64,000 bases of DNA, from contig NC_057373.1 in NCBI RefSeq assembly GCF_016906535.1, positions 1,364,001 to 1,428,000 of the forward strand, written 5' to 3'. Below the pieces are notes generated by a model, which was not told the DNA's origin, did not search any database, and saw only the letters and a list, made by a program, of their open reading frames with translations. The DNA is from Rhizoctonia solani. Taxonomy: Eukaryota > Basidiomycota > Agaricomycetes > Cantharellales > Ceratobasidiaceae. Positions 10,449 to 22,065 of this stretch are shown in pieces. Numbering within the stretch: position 1 is the first letter of the stretch; each line of letters begins with the position of its first letter. The position numbers were made by a program, and so were the translations under genes.

Positions 10449-11875
10449 CTATTGTTTCTTGAATACTTTTGGGGGTGTGGGGGATTGAGAACCTGCCAAG
10501 GTGTCGGAATCCGAGTCGGTGTTGGAGTTGGAGTTGGGAGCCAGGGTCGCGGATGATGAAGATCCAGCGCTGTTGATGGAAGTTAGTTAGGCTCAACCAT
10601 AGGAGGACAAACGCATAAACTCACTCTTCTTCATCGCTCCTCGTATCTTCCGCCGGCTTCCCGCGAAGGACATTAAACGCAACCGACAGATCATCCAGAA
10701 CCAGGCCCAGAGAAGGGCCAACAATGCGAGCAAAAAGGTGCAAAACCCGTAGTACGTATACTTGGACCAAAACCGACCATCCATAGGTCTAAAGTCCATA
10801 GCAACGTACTTGTTCGACTCGGTGAATGCGGACCAGACAACAAGGGTGAATGCGCCCTGACGAGTGACGAGCCAAGAGACGACAAACAGACCGAATACAG
10901 TGTCTGGCAAGACCGACGGGAGCTCGAGGTACAGAAGCATCTTGGCGAGCTGAAATGGGGAAATATGAGTACACACACACTTGGGAAAAGCTCATTTCGG
11001 CTGAAATTGGACATACGGGCAAAATGATATCGCAGAAATCCATAATGACCAAGACGGCAATCCCGATTCGTGTGAAATGGCTGATGTAGCTGCCTGTAAT
11101 AAGTGCGATGGTGATGATATGATGGGCGAGCATTTGAAAGTGATCTTTCCTGCGCTCCTCGATATTGAGGACGATCAGTTGGTGTACCCAGCATGCGAGC
11201 TGGCACAGATAATAAAACTTGATGGGACCAGGAAGAAATCGGACAGGGTAGTTGACCCAAAAGTGTTTAGTCTGAAGCAAGAAGCACGGCAGATTGATAT
11301 AAATGCCCTATTCGCGAGGAAAAAAAAAAAGTCAGCAAAAAAGATAAAAAGACTCCCGATTTGGACAATTTACCATGCCAAAGGCCCAAAAGACCGCATA
11401 GTAGGCCAAACTCCAGCCCTGTTCGGCAAAACGCACAACCTTGCGCTCACGCAGCTTGGCATCTCGTGCTTTTTTAGTCTCTGTCCAGGACTTGATCGAC
11501 TTGGGCGGTTTGCTCGAGGGCGAGACCTTTCGCTGTCTGACGGCCGGGACCGAGGGATGGTGCTTGGCGAGCTTGTCCCGGCCGAGGGTGGATCGCGTTT
11601 AGTGGCGCGTCTGTTCTGCTTGGCGCGTGCGAGCGAGTCGAATCTCCAGCGGGCAAGGGGCATAAAGAAGCCTCGCATAAGGGCTTCTCGACAATTGCGA
11701 GCAAGAGGACCCATGTGCCGACGAACAAGAGGTCCTTGGGGCCCTTGTTGTAGTACGTCGCATCGAAATACGAGTCTGTGTCCGCTGGGGTCGTTACCGG
11801 ATACGAGGGCGCGATGAATGCCTCCAAGTGTGCTGGAATCCGGAGCCGAGATGCTGCACGCACTATCGCGTCCAT
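10449..11875 (-). CDS. Ceramide synthase (LAG1/LAC1 type) with apparent frameshifts
   Basis: An ER membrane enzyme that N-acylates sphingoid bases with fatty acyl-CoA. The start is at 11875 (MDAIVRAASRLRIPAHLEAF), followed by a first membrane segment LLFVGTWVLLLAIV. The TLC domain is clear: GIYINLPCFLLQTKHFWVNY, then ERRKDHFQMLAHHIITIALI with the HH active-site pair of the Lag1 motif, MDFCDIILP, and further hydrophobic helices to WFWMICRL. An acidic Ser-rich tail ends KVFKKQ with TAG at 10451-10449. Introns lie after FGM (11373 downward), after DIILP and near the tail. Three one-base frame breaks (near 11682, 11599 and 10680) interrupt an otherwise conserved protein. I annotate it as a gene with probable sequence errors; a pseudogene is the alternative. 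Confidence 0.85.
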
Positions 11876-12087
11876 TTTCCACAGTTACGAGCTCGACAAT
11901 GGCCAGGGGGGGAAACAAACACAGAGAGAGAAACAGTGGGCTCGCCTGGGTTGGGGAGAAGAAGTCAACGTGGATGCGGGACCAAAGAGCAAAAGTCTTA
12001 TGCCCCTGGGCACTGTGCTTTTTCCGTGGTTTTCAAGTCGTCGATCACGTGCTTCTGTCGCTTGCCCCATTCATCCTAATCGCTGAC

Positions 12088-13053
12088 ATGTCCCAGCCCA
12101 ACAAGACGCTGTACATAAAGAACCTGAACGATCAGGTCAAAAAGGATGGTCAGTCAAGCCGTTGGATTTGCATCGTTTCAAAAAAAGATAGCATCAACTT
12201 ACGTGTAATTGGCTGTGGGGGACAGAGCTCAAGTCCCAGTTGTACGCGCTCTTCACGCCCTATGGCCGGATTGTCGATGTCGTCGCCATTAAGAATCCCA
12301 AGATGCGCGGACAGGCGTTTGTAGTATTCCAGGATCTCGCAGGTAACGTTTGTTCCTTCTCTAATCCATCCTTGCATAACGTCATCCGCGACCTCTAGGC
12401 GCTACGGCCGCAATGCGCGCATGGGACGGCGAGCTATTTTACGACAAGGAAATGAAAATCGAGTACGCCAAGACGCGGAGCCACGCAACTCGCAGGATCG
12501 AGGAGCCCGGCTGGGACCCATTAGCCGAGGCCAAAGCCAAAGCACTCGGACTGGGCTCGCGCTTGAAGAAGGAAGCAGGCAGGGAGACGGTGAGGCTATG
12601 GACATGGACGATGACCAGTCGTCTAATCCGAATCCTCAACAGAACTCGTCGGTGCCTAGTACCTGTGCGTGTTTTTCCCTTGCTACTCTGTATAATCTTG
12701 CTTTTCTCATTTGGGGAGGGCGGGTTGTTGTTACTGCTGCTGGGGGTTGAACAGATTCGGCGGTGACGATATCGTCTCGACTGTTGTGCACGAATATACC
12801 GGCCGAGACGTCGCAAGAGATATTGCAAAAGCTGTTCCAGCAGTGAGTGGCTCCCTTGTGGGGTTCTTGGATTATTTGGACTAACGGTGTGGCAAGGTAC
12901 CCCGGGTTCCAGTCTTTGGTGCTCACGCCTCCAGGGCAAGCCAAATCGGCGCAGGTGCAATTTGAACAACCGGACCAGGCTAAAGTGGCTAGAGAGGGAC
13001 TGCATGGGCATGCGTTGAAGACGGATTGGGCAATGAGCGTGGTATTTGTATAA
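12088..13053 (+). CDS. U1A/U2B''-type spliceosomal RRM protein
   Basis: A snRNP protein with two RRM domains that binds U1 or U2 snRNA stem-loops. The start [19 protein letters not shown] is the typical RNP2 region of the U1A/U2B'' family. After an intron, [21 protein letters not shown] and [11 protein letters not shown] supply helix 1 and RNP1, and [12 protein letters not shown] ends RRM1. A Met/Asp-rich linker ([12 protein letters not shown]) leads to RRM2: [43 protein letters not shown] and MSVVFV with TAA at 13051-13053. The frame changes by one base between KKEAGRE and GDGEAMD at the GGG run 12582-12584, probably a lost G. Which of U1A or U2B'' it corresponds to cannot be told; fungi often have one protein. 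Confidence 0.85.
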
Positions 13054-13433
13054 ACTCAAATTGCGCCCTAACTATGAATGAGCGTAGCTCTGCGCCCATA
13101 TAGTACAACAGCGCTAGTAGCAGTAGGCCTATAGGATGTATACCACAACCCCTCAACAAAATGGCAGTCGGTCATGAGATGATTTATTACGATTTATTAG
13201 AGTGTGATCTGCGAGGTTTGGAAGCCGAGAGTCAGGTGGCACGATTGTGGGCCCATGGCCAGCGCTAAGTTAGTCAGGTTCCCCAGACCCCAGCGAAACA
13301 ACCACGACCGAGCAAACGGCACGTGTGCATCCGAGTGGCAGCGGTAGGTGTTATCTCTCTCTGCGGTAAATAGAGGGATATTATGAGAGCTGAGATTGGG
13401 TGAACGATAGCTGGGGACTGGTAAGCTGCTAGC
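13054..13433. other. Intergenic region before the Nem1-like gene
   Basis: About 380 nt hold the 3' end of the RRM gene and the promoter of the next gene. I recognise no element apart from a CT-rich stretch (TTATCTCTCTCTGC) near 13350. Confidence 0.35.
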
Positions 13434-15037
13434 ATGAACACACTCGGATACATATCACGGCAATACGATGCAATTGCGAGCACGCCTACTACGCCTACTT
13501 CCGAGTCCCTGCCGCTCTCCTCACCCTTTGGCCAGCCGAGACCGAGCAGATCCCAGGATGATAGTGGTGAATTGGACCGACCGAGCCGACAGGATTCGCC
13601 GACGAGACGTTCCAATTCTCAGTCCCAGTCCCAGTCCCAGTCCTTGACCTTGTCACCCACCACCTCTGCTCCCGAGCCCACACCCACCGACACGCCCCAG
13701 CGCCGCAGATTTATTTTCATTCGTTTAATTCTTGGCATATGGACTGGACTGGGTACACTCTGGTCCCTGCTCCCTGTCGCATGGAAACGCGTGAGACACA
13801 ACTTTGGACTGATTGCTCTGGGTTCAGACGACGATGATGAAGAGGGAGAACAGCCAGAAGAGGACGAAGGAGAGGACGATCCACTTGTTGCCCGGGCTGC
13901 CCCCACCACGCCTGCTGTCTCACCGCAGCGAATATCATTCGGTTTGAGCACAGTCAGCAGACGGACGAACAGATCGACGTATGCCAAACCCCTTACCCCT
14001 GCTGTATCCGAACGACCCCTCGACGACGACGATCATCCGCTATCGACCACTTTGCCGACTACTCATGAGATTATTCTACCAAGCAGACCCCGAGCAGCAA
14101 GCACGCTCTTGCCCAACCCACTCTCCACCTCGCTCCTCACCCCTTCCGCCTCGGCCCTCCCCTCCCGCGCCCCGACTCCCCCCGTGCGCCGACAGACAGC
14201 GCTCCACAAGACCAAGACCCTCGTTCTCGACTTGGACGAAACACTTATCCACTCCACCTCTAGGCCTATGCACGCCCACGGTTCCATGGGCGGCGGCGGC
14301 CTCCTCGGGCTTTCCGGCCTCTTTGGCGGCAAGCGCCAGGGCGGCGGACACATGATCGAGGTTGTCCTAGGCGGCAGGAGTACGCTGTATCATGTCTACA
14401 AGCGTCCATTTGTCGATTTCTTTCTGCGCAAGGTCATTCGCTTTTTTTTTTGCTCTTGACTGGGGTATTCATTTCGGGTATTTAGGTTTCGTCGTGGTAT
14501 ACACTTGTTATTTTTACCGCGTCCATGCCAGAGTATGCGGATCCGGTTATAGATTGGCTGGATGCCGGACGGGGAATGTTTTCAAGGCGCTTTTTCCGTG
14601 AAGTGAGTCTCTGTCTCTAAATTCCTCAAGCACACACTCAACCTGTCCTCCCAGTCATGTACGCACCTCCCAAACGGAGGCTACAGCAAAGACCTATCTA
14701 TCATAGACCAAGACCTCAGCCGTGTCTGTCTAATCGACAACTCCCCGGCGAGCTATAGCATTAATAACGGTACGTGCCTCCTCCCTCATCCTTCCATTTT
14801 GCCCAACCCTCATCCATATCCATATCTGTCGGTGCTCTACGTCACTCTATCCCATCTCTCCTATCCTTCCACTTATCTCATATTACTCATCTTCTCTTTT
14901 TGCTAGCCAATGGCATCCCAATCGAAGGCTGGATATCAGACCCAGGGGACGAAGCGCTTCTCGACCTCTTGCCTGTCCTTGACTCGCTCCGATTCACGTC
15001 AGACGTCAGACATGTGCTCGGTCTGCGCGGGTTCTAG
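13434..15037 (+). CDS. Nem1-like nuclear-envelope phosphatase (NIF/HAD family)
   Basis: A HAD-type protein phosphatase. Nem1, with Spo7, dephosphorylates the lipin Pah1 at the ER/nuclear envelope and so controls triacylglycerol versus membrane lipid synthesis. The N-terminal half is Ser/Pro-rich with a Ser/Gln tandem (SQSQSQSQS) and one hydrophobic segment at about residues 95-115 ([20 protein letters not shown]), fitting a membrane anchor. The catalytic motif [13 protein letters not shown] (DxDxT) is near 14220-14250. Then come [13 protein letters not shown], an intron, [51 protein letters not shown] and the terminal [23 protein letters not shown]. All exons join in frame with no breaks. TAG is at 15035-15037. 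The membrane anchor favours Nem1 over soluble Psr/FCP1 relatives. Confidence 0.87.
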
Positions 15038-16047
15038 GCCGCGGGTTCTCCCTTTCCCTAGCGATTATATACTGTAGTACGGTTGTATGCTATAGAGTTT
15101 AATCTTCCTCCCCCTCGGATTTAGGCTCTCTGGTTTATTTCCTTATGCGGCCCGATTGCCGATGCTAGTAGTGCCCAATTATGTCTATTATTTGCTTTTC
15201 GCTGTTTTTCTTTTTTTGTTAGGATGATAAAGTATATTATATATATTACTTTATCCAGTTGTTATTTCCTGGGAACATCAACCTACGGCGAGCTCTCTTT
15301 AATCTACCCGGCATGTGGTATGTCAAGTTTAGGCGCCGGCGTGTCACCTTTTTTGTCCCCGAGTTCGGAACTACCACTTTCCGCGCGCCCGCGCGCGATC
15401 CAGGACAAAATACTCAGCCTCCCCTTATGCACGTTCGTTTTTTTTCCGTTGGGGGAAAATATATATACGTCCAAAATCGTACGACGGTACAGGACAAATC
15501 GCACCTGCCACGCGTTTACAGTACACCCGAATCTCAAGGACCAAAACTCAAGGCAGGCCCCGGGCGGCTAGTTTTGTGCACTTTAGTGGGTGTCCCCATC
15601 ATACGCGCTCTTTCCGGATTTGTGCTTGTTGCGAACCTCCCCTCTCCCCAAGGACAATGATTATCACAAAAAAGGCAGCTTATCGTAGCTGTGGTAGCAG
15701 AATTAGGCAAGTCGATGGACGTTGGGCTTGTTTGCCAAGCGGGAAACTTGTGGTGGGTTAATTAGCACCGGTGCCTGGAGAAGTTGGCTCGCGGGAACAT
15801 CCCCGCCGTACATACGTTTACATTTCGTTAGAGTTTAACCTTTCTTGTCTTGGTTCTCTTGTCTATCGATGTGCCACAGCTATTACCGCATTGACACATG
15901 AAGCGAAAAAAAAGCTTCATCTGCTCGGTTATAACGAGGACAAGAATACGATATTGTCCAATCTACCAACTACAATACAACAACGTTCATGGAACCTAAA
16001 CTCATAAAATCCAATGCGTCAAGTCATCACATCGATCTACTCTTTTT
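15038..16047. other. Intergenic region, convergent 3' ends
   Basis: About 1 kb between the Nem1-like gene (plus) and the carboxylate transporter (minus). I see no coding signature. An AT-rich palindromic stretch at about 15225-15257 has 9-bp arms (GATAAAGTA/TACTTTATC) and may help 3'-end formation. ORFs up to 133 codons here have no recognisable motif. Confidence 0.4.
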
Positions 16048-18062
16048 TTATACCCTCTCGATCGTCTTGACCTCGGGCTTTTCACCTTGAGAACCGTCAA
16101 AGCTGCCCGAGCCATGGCGAGGGGTCTCCTCAGTAATGCCATGACGGGACGGCTGTGGGAGTACGTCCTCCTGGACATAAGCATGATCATCTCCTCCACC
16201 TTCTTCAAACGCAGCCTTGTGCTTTTCGAATTCAGAACCGTGGTGTCTATGAATTTCATTAGAAAAAGCAGATGTCAAGGCGTAGGATACTCACTCGGCC
16301 CAAAGATCGTGACGACTACCAGGTAGGCAGCTACGCAGCCCAAGAAAATACCTTGGACCTTGGCGTAATCCGGAACATCCTTTCCTTGAGCAGTCGTACG
16401 CAAATGTTCACCACCAGCTACGCATGCATAATCAGTATTTGTCATCACACCATGATGTCAGTCACACTTACTAGCCTCGATTTGGGCAGATGCCGAAGAG
16501 ATCATCTATGAATAGAACCACATAAACACCGTTGTTAAGATCAAATTTACATATACTCACGTTACCCAACTGATAGGCGACACCAGGGAAGGTGGCACGG
16601 AAAGCCGGCGGGCTCATCTCGGCAAGGAAAATGGGAACAACACCCCATGCACCTTGAACACCAAATTGTAGGCAGAAGGCGCCGGCGGCAAGCTTGCTGA
16701 ATCCATCGGGAAGAATCCACAGCGGGATGAATGCGCCGACGACAAAGACAAAGATAATAATGGTTAGGCGACGGCCAATGTATTGAGAAACGTAGCCGGC
16801 AAATACACCACCACTAGATGAAATTGCATCAGTCAGCGGTCATCAGATGAACAGTTCAAAATGAATACATACGCAATGGCTCCACAGTTCCCAATGATGG
16901 TGGCAATAGTGGCCTGGTGGGGTGTGAAGAGCTTCGACTCTTGGAGGTAAGTAGGGTACAAATCCTGAGACCCATGGCTAAGGAAGTTGAAACCAGCCAT
17001 GAGTAGTACGGCGTAGATGCAAAGCAACCAGTGGGACTTGAGCATGTGTCCGGTTTCACGAAGGAAAACCCTAATATCAAATCAGTTAGATTTTAGCTTC
17101 ACACTAGCATTGATGATCAACCCACTTTGTCTTGCTTGGCCCTCCAGTCTTTTCGCCCTCACGAGCTTCAGCCTCCTTGCGAGCGGCCTTGGCACGCAAA
17201 AAGACAGCAGACTCGGGGAGCAATGAACGGATAACCGCCGCCACAAAGCTTACAGCAGATCCAAACCAGAAAAGGGCACGCCAGCTGTGGGGATTGTGGG
17301 GAACGAGCCCAAGATTGACGACAGCCGCGATCAAGTAACCGACAGCATAACCCTGTTGCAATACACCAGAGATAACACCACGTGCCGCGACTGGCATATT
17401 CTCCAGAGCAGTCGAGGCGGCTAAATGCGGGGCTGATTAAAACTGTGGGGTCACTGTTGTGATCGAGGAAATTGAACTTACAGAGACCCCAGATGCCGCC
17501 CATTGCGACACCGAACAAAGAACGCAAGGCGAGGAATTGCGTGTATGTTTGAACGAAACTGGAGCCAAGCTCGAGAGCTGTCAAACTTACACTTAGGCTA
17601 GGATTCATAGGGTTATTTGGCTTACACTAACCAGAGCAGAGAAGCAAGTTTCCAACCAACGGCCATTTACGGCCATATCGGTCTGAAATAACACCAAAGA
17701 CGACCGCTCCCAACGAACGGAAGAGTAAAGTAAGCGTAATAGAGGTCGTCTGCCCAGTCGTTAGATCACTTAAGGAGGGCGTTATGCACGGACATACCAA
17801 ATCATTCGTGGATCGATTAAAGGCAACTTGGAGTCGACTAACGCTCAGCGACACGCTGAAAAAGTCGATTGCGTCGCAAGTCCATGCGAGCCACCTGGAG
17901 AACGAATTAGACAGGACATTGTTAGCACAAAGCCTCGACTTACCCCGAGAAGAAGAGCGCCCATTGGACAAATGTGAGACTGCGAAACGTCTGGAACAAC
18001 GACTCCTCGCGCTCTGTCTTCTCACGACGAGGAATGAGGTTCTGAATGAACGCAGGGGCCAT
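16048..18062 (-). CDS. Jen1-like monocarboxylate (lactate/pyruvate) transporter, MFS
   Basis: A plasma-membrane proton symporter for short monocarboxylates. The start at 18062 gives MAPAFIQNLIPRR, then WLAWTCDAIDFFSVSLS (helix 1). Spliced exons supply GVISDRYGRKWPL (MFS loop 2-3 motif), LRSLFGVAMGGIWGL, WRALFWFGSAVSF and LPESAVFL. The family hallmark NxxSHxSQDxxPT is present as NFLSHGSQDLYPTYL near 16950-16985. About 12 hydrophobic segments are spread over at least seven exons. A hydrophilic tail rich in Glu/His ends KPEVKTIERV at 16048. A TATA-like box (TATAAATC on the minus strand, about 18112-18105) lies some 45 nt before the ATG. Jen1-type genes are normally repressed by glucose; no regulatory site was tested here. 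Confidence 0.88.
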
Positions 18063-20831
18063 GGTGGTGAGATGGACTGGAGTAGACCACTGGCTGAACC
18101 CAGGATTTATAGCAGCAGAGCAAATAAGAAGACACTGGCCCCTATCATCCGACCAATGACACTGCACACGAATAAATACGTCTTACCTAGGTGTCTAAAA
18201 ATAAGATCGAAGGTGGGATTCGGGGTCCTAGCACCCCAAATAGGCAATTCTCGCTTGGCGTTCAGCCGATAGCGCCTGCACTCGAACCCGAATCTGGAGC
18301 TATTTCATCTGATTCCAGCTTCGCCAGGCCCAACTGCGCACGCACGTAGCACGTTGCTCGTGGACTATCTTTTTCCGCGGCGGAGATGGTATGTTCTCGC
18401 TTATAATGTGTTCGATTAATTCGCAATAACCTGGACGGCCGTGGGCCACCCCGGTCATCCTATACGGCAGACCGATGACGCCAAGTATATAAATTGCGCC
18501 GGGCATGGAGTCGGAACGCTCGGATATTCTGATGCTTCACACAAATCGCCGTCTACCTTGCGCATGAACTTATTTGCCTAGAATACATGGAATTTTCTCA
18601 GCAAAGGAAGTATGCAGTAAAATCTACCTTCGATCAAATGAAATTATTAGAAATTGCGGGGCTTATCGTCAAGCCCAACCAGTGTCTTTACAGGCACACA
18701 GTATTAAGTACGCCCAATAACTATCGGATCTCTGTAGAAAGGTTCATAACTATGTGAGTTAATTTGGCTCTGAAATTTGGGCAGGATATCCCCCCTACCG
18801 CGCCCGTTTCAGGAACCCGACAAAATACGCTTACGGTTCAAGTTCCTATCGTTCTGGACCTGAGTTGTTGCCGACGAAGTGCTTATGGGTTAACTCGGTT
18901 CACACAACTAGTCACATGGCCGCGTTCTCCAGTAATCCCGACAAACCCACACGAGATGACCCGGACACAAGTAAAGTTTAAGGCACCTTCCGTACACCAG
19001 AACAGTTCAATTGCAAACGGAAGGCCGGGTTATATTTGGCCACGGCAATTAGAGTTTTTGATTAATTAGTACATTCATATTTCCAGAGAAGTTGATTAAC
19101 AGATCATTGTATAAGTCAGCAGAGAATCTGATCACTAGAATAGCATTACTTACAATTAATATGTTACTGAAGATGATTCAATCAAGCAAACTTATCTGAG
19201 GTTCAGATTACAGCTGTGGACTATATAGCCAAACTACCCTAAACGACCACAAGATAAACGACCCTTCGAGTGAACTTGAACTTGGGATTGCTTTTTATTT
19301 ACCAGTATTAGATAACTCACGTTGGCCGAATAAGAAATTCCCATAAAGTCCTATAAGACCCTAGCATTATGCGCATCAAGTCGGAACTCGGTCGATGTAA
19401 ACTGTATATATCACACTATCCGCCTCTACGTGTGACATTGAAATGAATGAGAGAGACCCCTAGTGTATGTGTATAACACTATATGGTACATAGTGACCGT
19501 ATTTTAACCTGTTGACCAAACCACCGCCGCTAATGCATGCCTAGTGGCACTAAATGTATCTAATACTAAGGGATCCTTCGTCACAATGACTTCGAGCTCG
19601 TTCACTACTAGAATATCATGATCATTGTACGACCCAGGTCAGGAACCTGGCTTTGCTTTTAGTTTAATAACTTAACAGACGATAGCCAGTGAATCACTTT
19701 CGTGACTGTTTTGCCACAAGCATGCAACACTAAATCCTAAATCGGTGGTACGATTTCACTATTGTTTGCTTGCATGGTATCGTTAGGCATGTTCAAATTC
19801 GCGTCTCGGGAGCGACGCCGCCTCCGTAGGGTCATGGTTCGGCCGAAGGAAGGTCCACCTGACCTAACTTATTCAAGAATAATTCTCTGAAAAAAGCTAT
19901 AGTTGAGTGGTGAGGAGTTTTGCCTGAAAATTGCTCTCTTTGGCCAAGAGTGTGAGAGTGAACATAGGATCTGAATTAGACTTTAGATAGATGGGCTTCT
20001 TGGATTCTGAAATGGCAATATTAGACCAAGGGATAAAACAGTCACTGGTGTCTGCATCAGTGCATACACAGAGGTTACCTAGGATGGCAAATATAGTAAT
20101 AGCTTGGAGTTGTTCTAGACCCGCGTTCCCAAGACTCACGAGCGGACGAGCCGAAGTATTAAAACCACGGTTCACGATTGCAGTTGACGAACTCCAGATC
20201 TTGTGTAGGATCCGGCCCCCCCAAGAGCCTACCGACTTATTGGTTGACAACAATGGCTGTCCCTTTAACAAGAGGGGTCTAACCCGGTTGAACGTATCTT
20301 GAGCTTGTGTCAAGTCGTTTCGTCCAGATCAGAAGGTCGTGGGACCAGGTGGTACGGCTTGAAAATTTCTCAAAAAATTCTGCAGGTAGATGGATGTTCA
20401 AGGGCTCATCGATGATCCCTTAGATCTATATGGATCAAGTTGGCAACTGGTGAGCAGTATGAATGGTAGAGCAAGGGAAAGCGGTGATCACGTTACGCAG
20501 GTGACCTTATTTTGCAGTACACAAACCTAAATTGAAGCGTGTGACCTTGTCATATGCCGAAAAAAGGCGTAGTGTTTATTTAGTCATTGGGCGACTTAAA
20601 CTTGGTCTCTTCCGCCATTGCAATTGTTCAGGTCGGTGGACCGGTGAGTTGCAGTGCTGAAACTTGAATTCGTGTGAAATAGTCTGATAAGCGATCACCC
20701 GTACTAAGGCATTGTTTCCTTCAAAGGCTGCACCTCTGACTTTCTGTACACCGTTGCCCTCGGCCACACCCTCACCTGCCTCCCACTCAAACCTACCCAC
20801 TTTCTTGACGTCAACGAAGCACAAAGTCATC
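18063..20831. other. Gene-poor stretch of 2.8 kb
   Basis: AT-rich sequence between the Jen1-like gene (minus, upstream side) and Rheb (plus). Its left end holds the transporter promoter and its right end (from about 20700) the Rheb leader. I find no ORF with convincing protein character; the longest, 138 codons on the minus strand at 19897-20313, has no recognisable motif and no splice-compatible neighbours. No tRNA, long tandem repeat or terminal inverted repeat was seen. It may hold old, unrecognisable transposon remains. Confidence 0.4.
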
Positions 20832-21643
20832 ATGGTCAACGATCCTTTGAAGAAGCGCAAGATTGCTGTGCTTGGTTCTCGCTCAGTGGGTAAGCGAGGA
20901 CGGTGCTTGCCACTGTATGATGCTGAATACCACCTGCAGGAAAATCATCCTTGGTCGTTCAATTCGTGGAGGGACACTTTGTGGAATCATACTATCCCAC
21001 CATTGAAAACACGTTTACGAAATCTATCAAGTTCAGGAATATCGAATACGATTGTGACATCATTGACACTGCCGGCCAGGTTAGCAACGTCAGGGGTCTT
21101 ATTGGTTCAGTACTAATGATATTATAGGATGAATACTCGATATTAAACAACAAACATGCCATTGGTATCCATGGTTACATTCTGGTCTACAGTGTCGCAT
21201 CTCGGGTTAGCTTTGACATGATTCAAGTAAAGTTATTTTGAAGCTTATGAATTTAAGTTGATCCTAACAGTCCAGGTAGATCATTCACGAAAAGATCTTG
21301 ACTTATTCTGGAACCCAAAGAATTCCTTGCGTTGTTGTAGGGCAGAAGAGTGACCTTGTAAACGCCCGGTGAGGCACAGCTTCTTGGTAGCTTACATCCT
21401 TCCTGACCTGCTAATAGGCAAGTGCCCACATCTGAGGGCGAAAAGCTTGCTACATCACTGGGGTGTGCATTCCTTGAAACCAGTGCACGAACTAATACCA
21501 ATGTTGGTACGTATGAATCTTGCTACTCCAACGCTAATACCAATTGATGTGGCTCAGGCAAGGCATTCGATACATGTTTGGCCCAAATTGAAGAATCAAC
21601 TAACCCTCCACCCGAGAATCCTTCCAAGTGCGTTGTTATGTGA
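20832..21643 (+). CDS. Rheb-type small GTPase
   Basis: A Ras-superfamily GTPase that activates TORC1 in many eukaryotes and affects amino-acid uptake in fungi. The start is MVNDPLKKRKIAVLGSRSVG; an intron falls in the P-loop and restores GKSSLVVQFVEGHF. The arginine in GSRSVGKSS is the position typical of Rheb rather than Ras. Switch I reads YYPTIENTF and switch II DTAGQDEYS. The guanine-specificity loop reads GQKSDL where most GTPases have NKxD. ETSAR follows, and the C-terminus CVVM is a CaaX box fitting farnesylation and endomembrane attachment. TGA is at 21641-21643. At least five exons join in frame. Confidence 0.92.
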
Positions 21644-22065
21644 ACCGGGACTAAGACTCCTCTATTTTGGATTGCTTTGGATTCAGGATCTTAGAAATTT
21701 GCCGCCGTTCTCAAGCGCTGTACATTGTATCTGTTTTTCACTTTTTCTGTCGAGTTGCGTATCCGAGTTGTTACATGTTAAATCTGATTCAGTCATCGTG
21801 ACGTACTGTGAAGTGTAGCTCGAGAAACCCGACAGCCATTTACCAATACTTCTCTAAACGAATCATATTTGTAGTTGATTTATGTACGCAGCTCTCGTTT
21901 ATCTTCATTTGCTGTGTTTATTGATGTTCCCGTTATTTCAACCATTTGTTTTCAGACTCATGTTTATTCGGTTAATTCAGTCAGCATCGCTGCCATATTT
22001 CAGTACAATATCGGGCAATGTGATCATGGGGTTCACTATGTGGATGTGGCCGCTTTGATGACTTC
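21644..22065. other. Convergent intergenic region
   Basis: About 420 nt between the 3' ends of Rheb and beta-mannosidase. I see no gene, repeat or structured RNA. Confidence 0.4.

Noticed and set aside
11077..11817. 246-codon plus-strand ORF across the ceramide synthase
   Set aside because: The minus strand encodes the conserved TLC-domain protein; the plus ORF has no domain and includes intron sequence.
18281..18310. Sequence resembling a tRNA T-arm on the minus strand
   Set aside because: No matching A box, anticodon arm or acceptor stem could be built around it.
19897..20313. 138-codon minus-strand ORF in the gene-poor stretch
   Set aside because: Looked briefly like a mitochondrial-targeted protein because of basic residues, but there is no motif or clean composition bias to support it.
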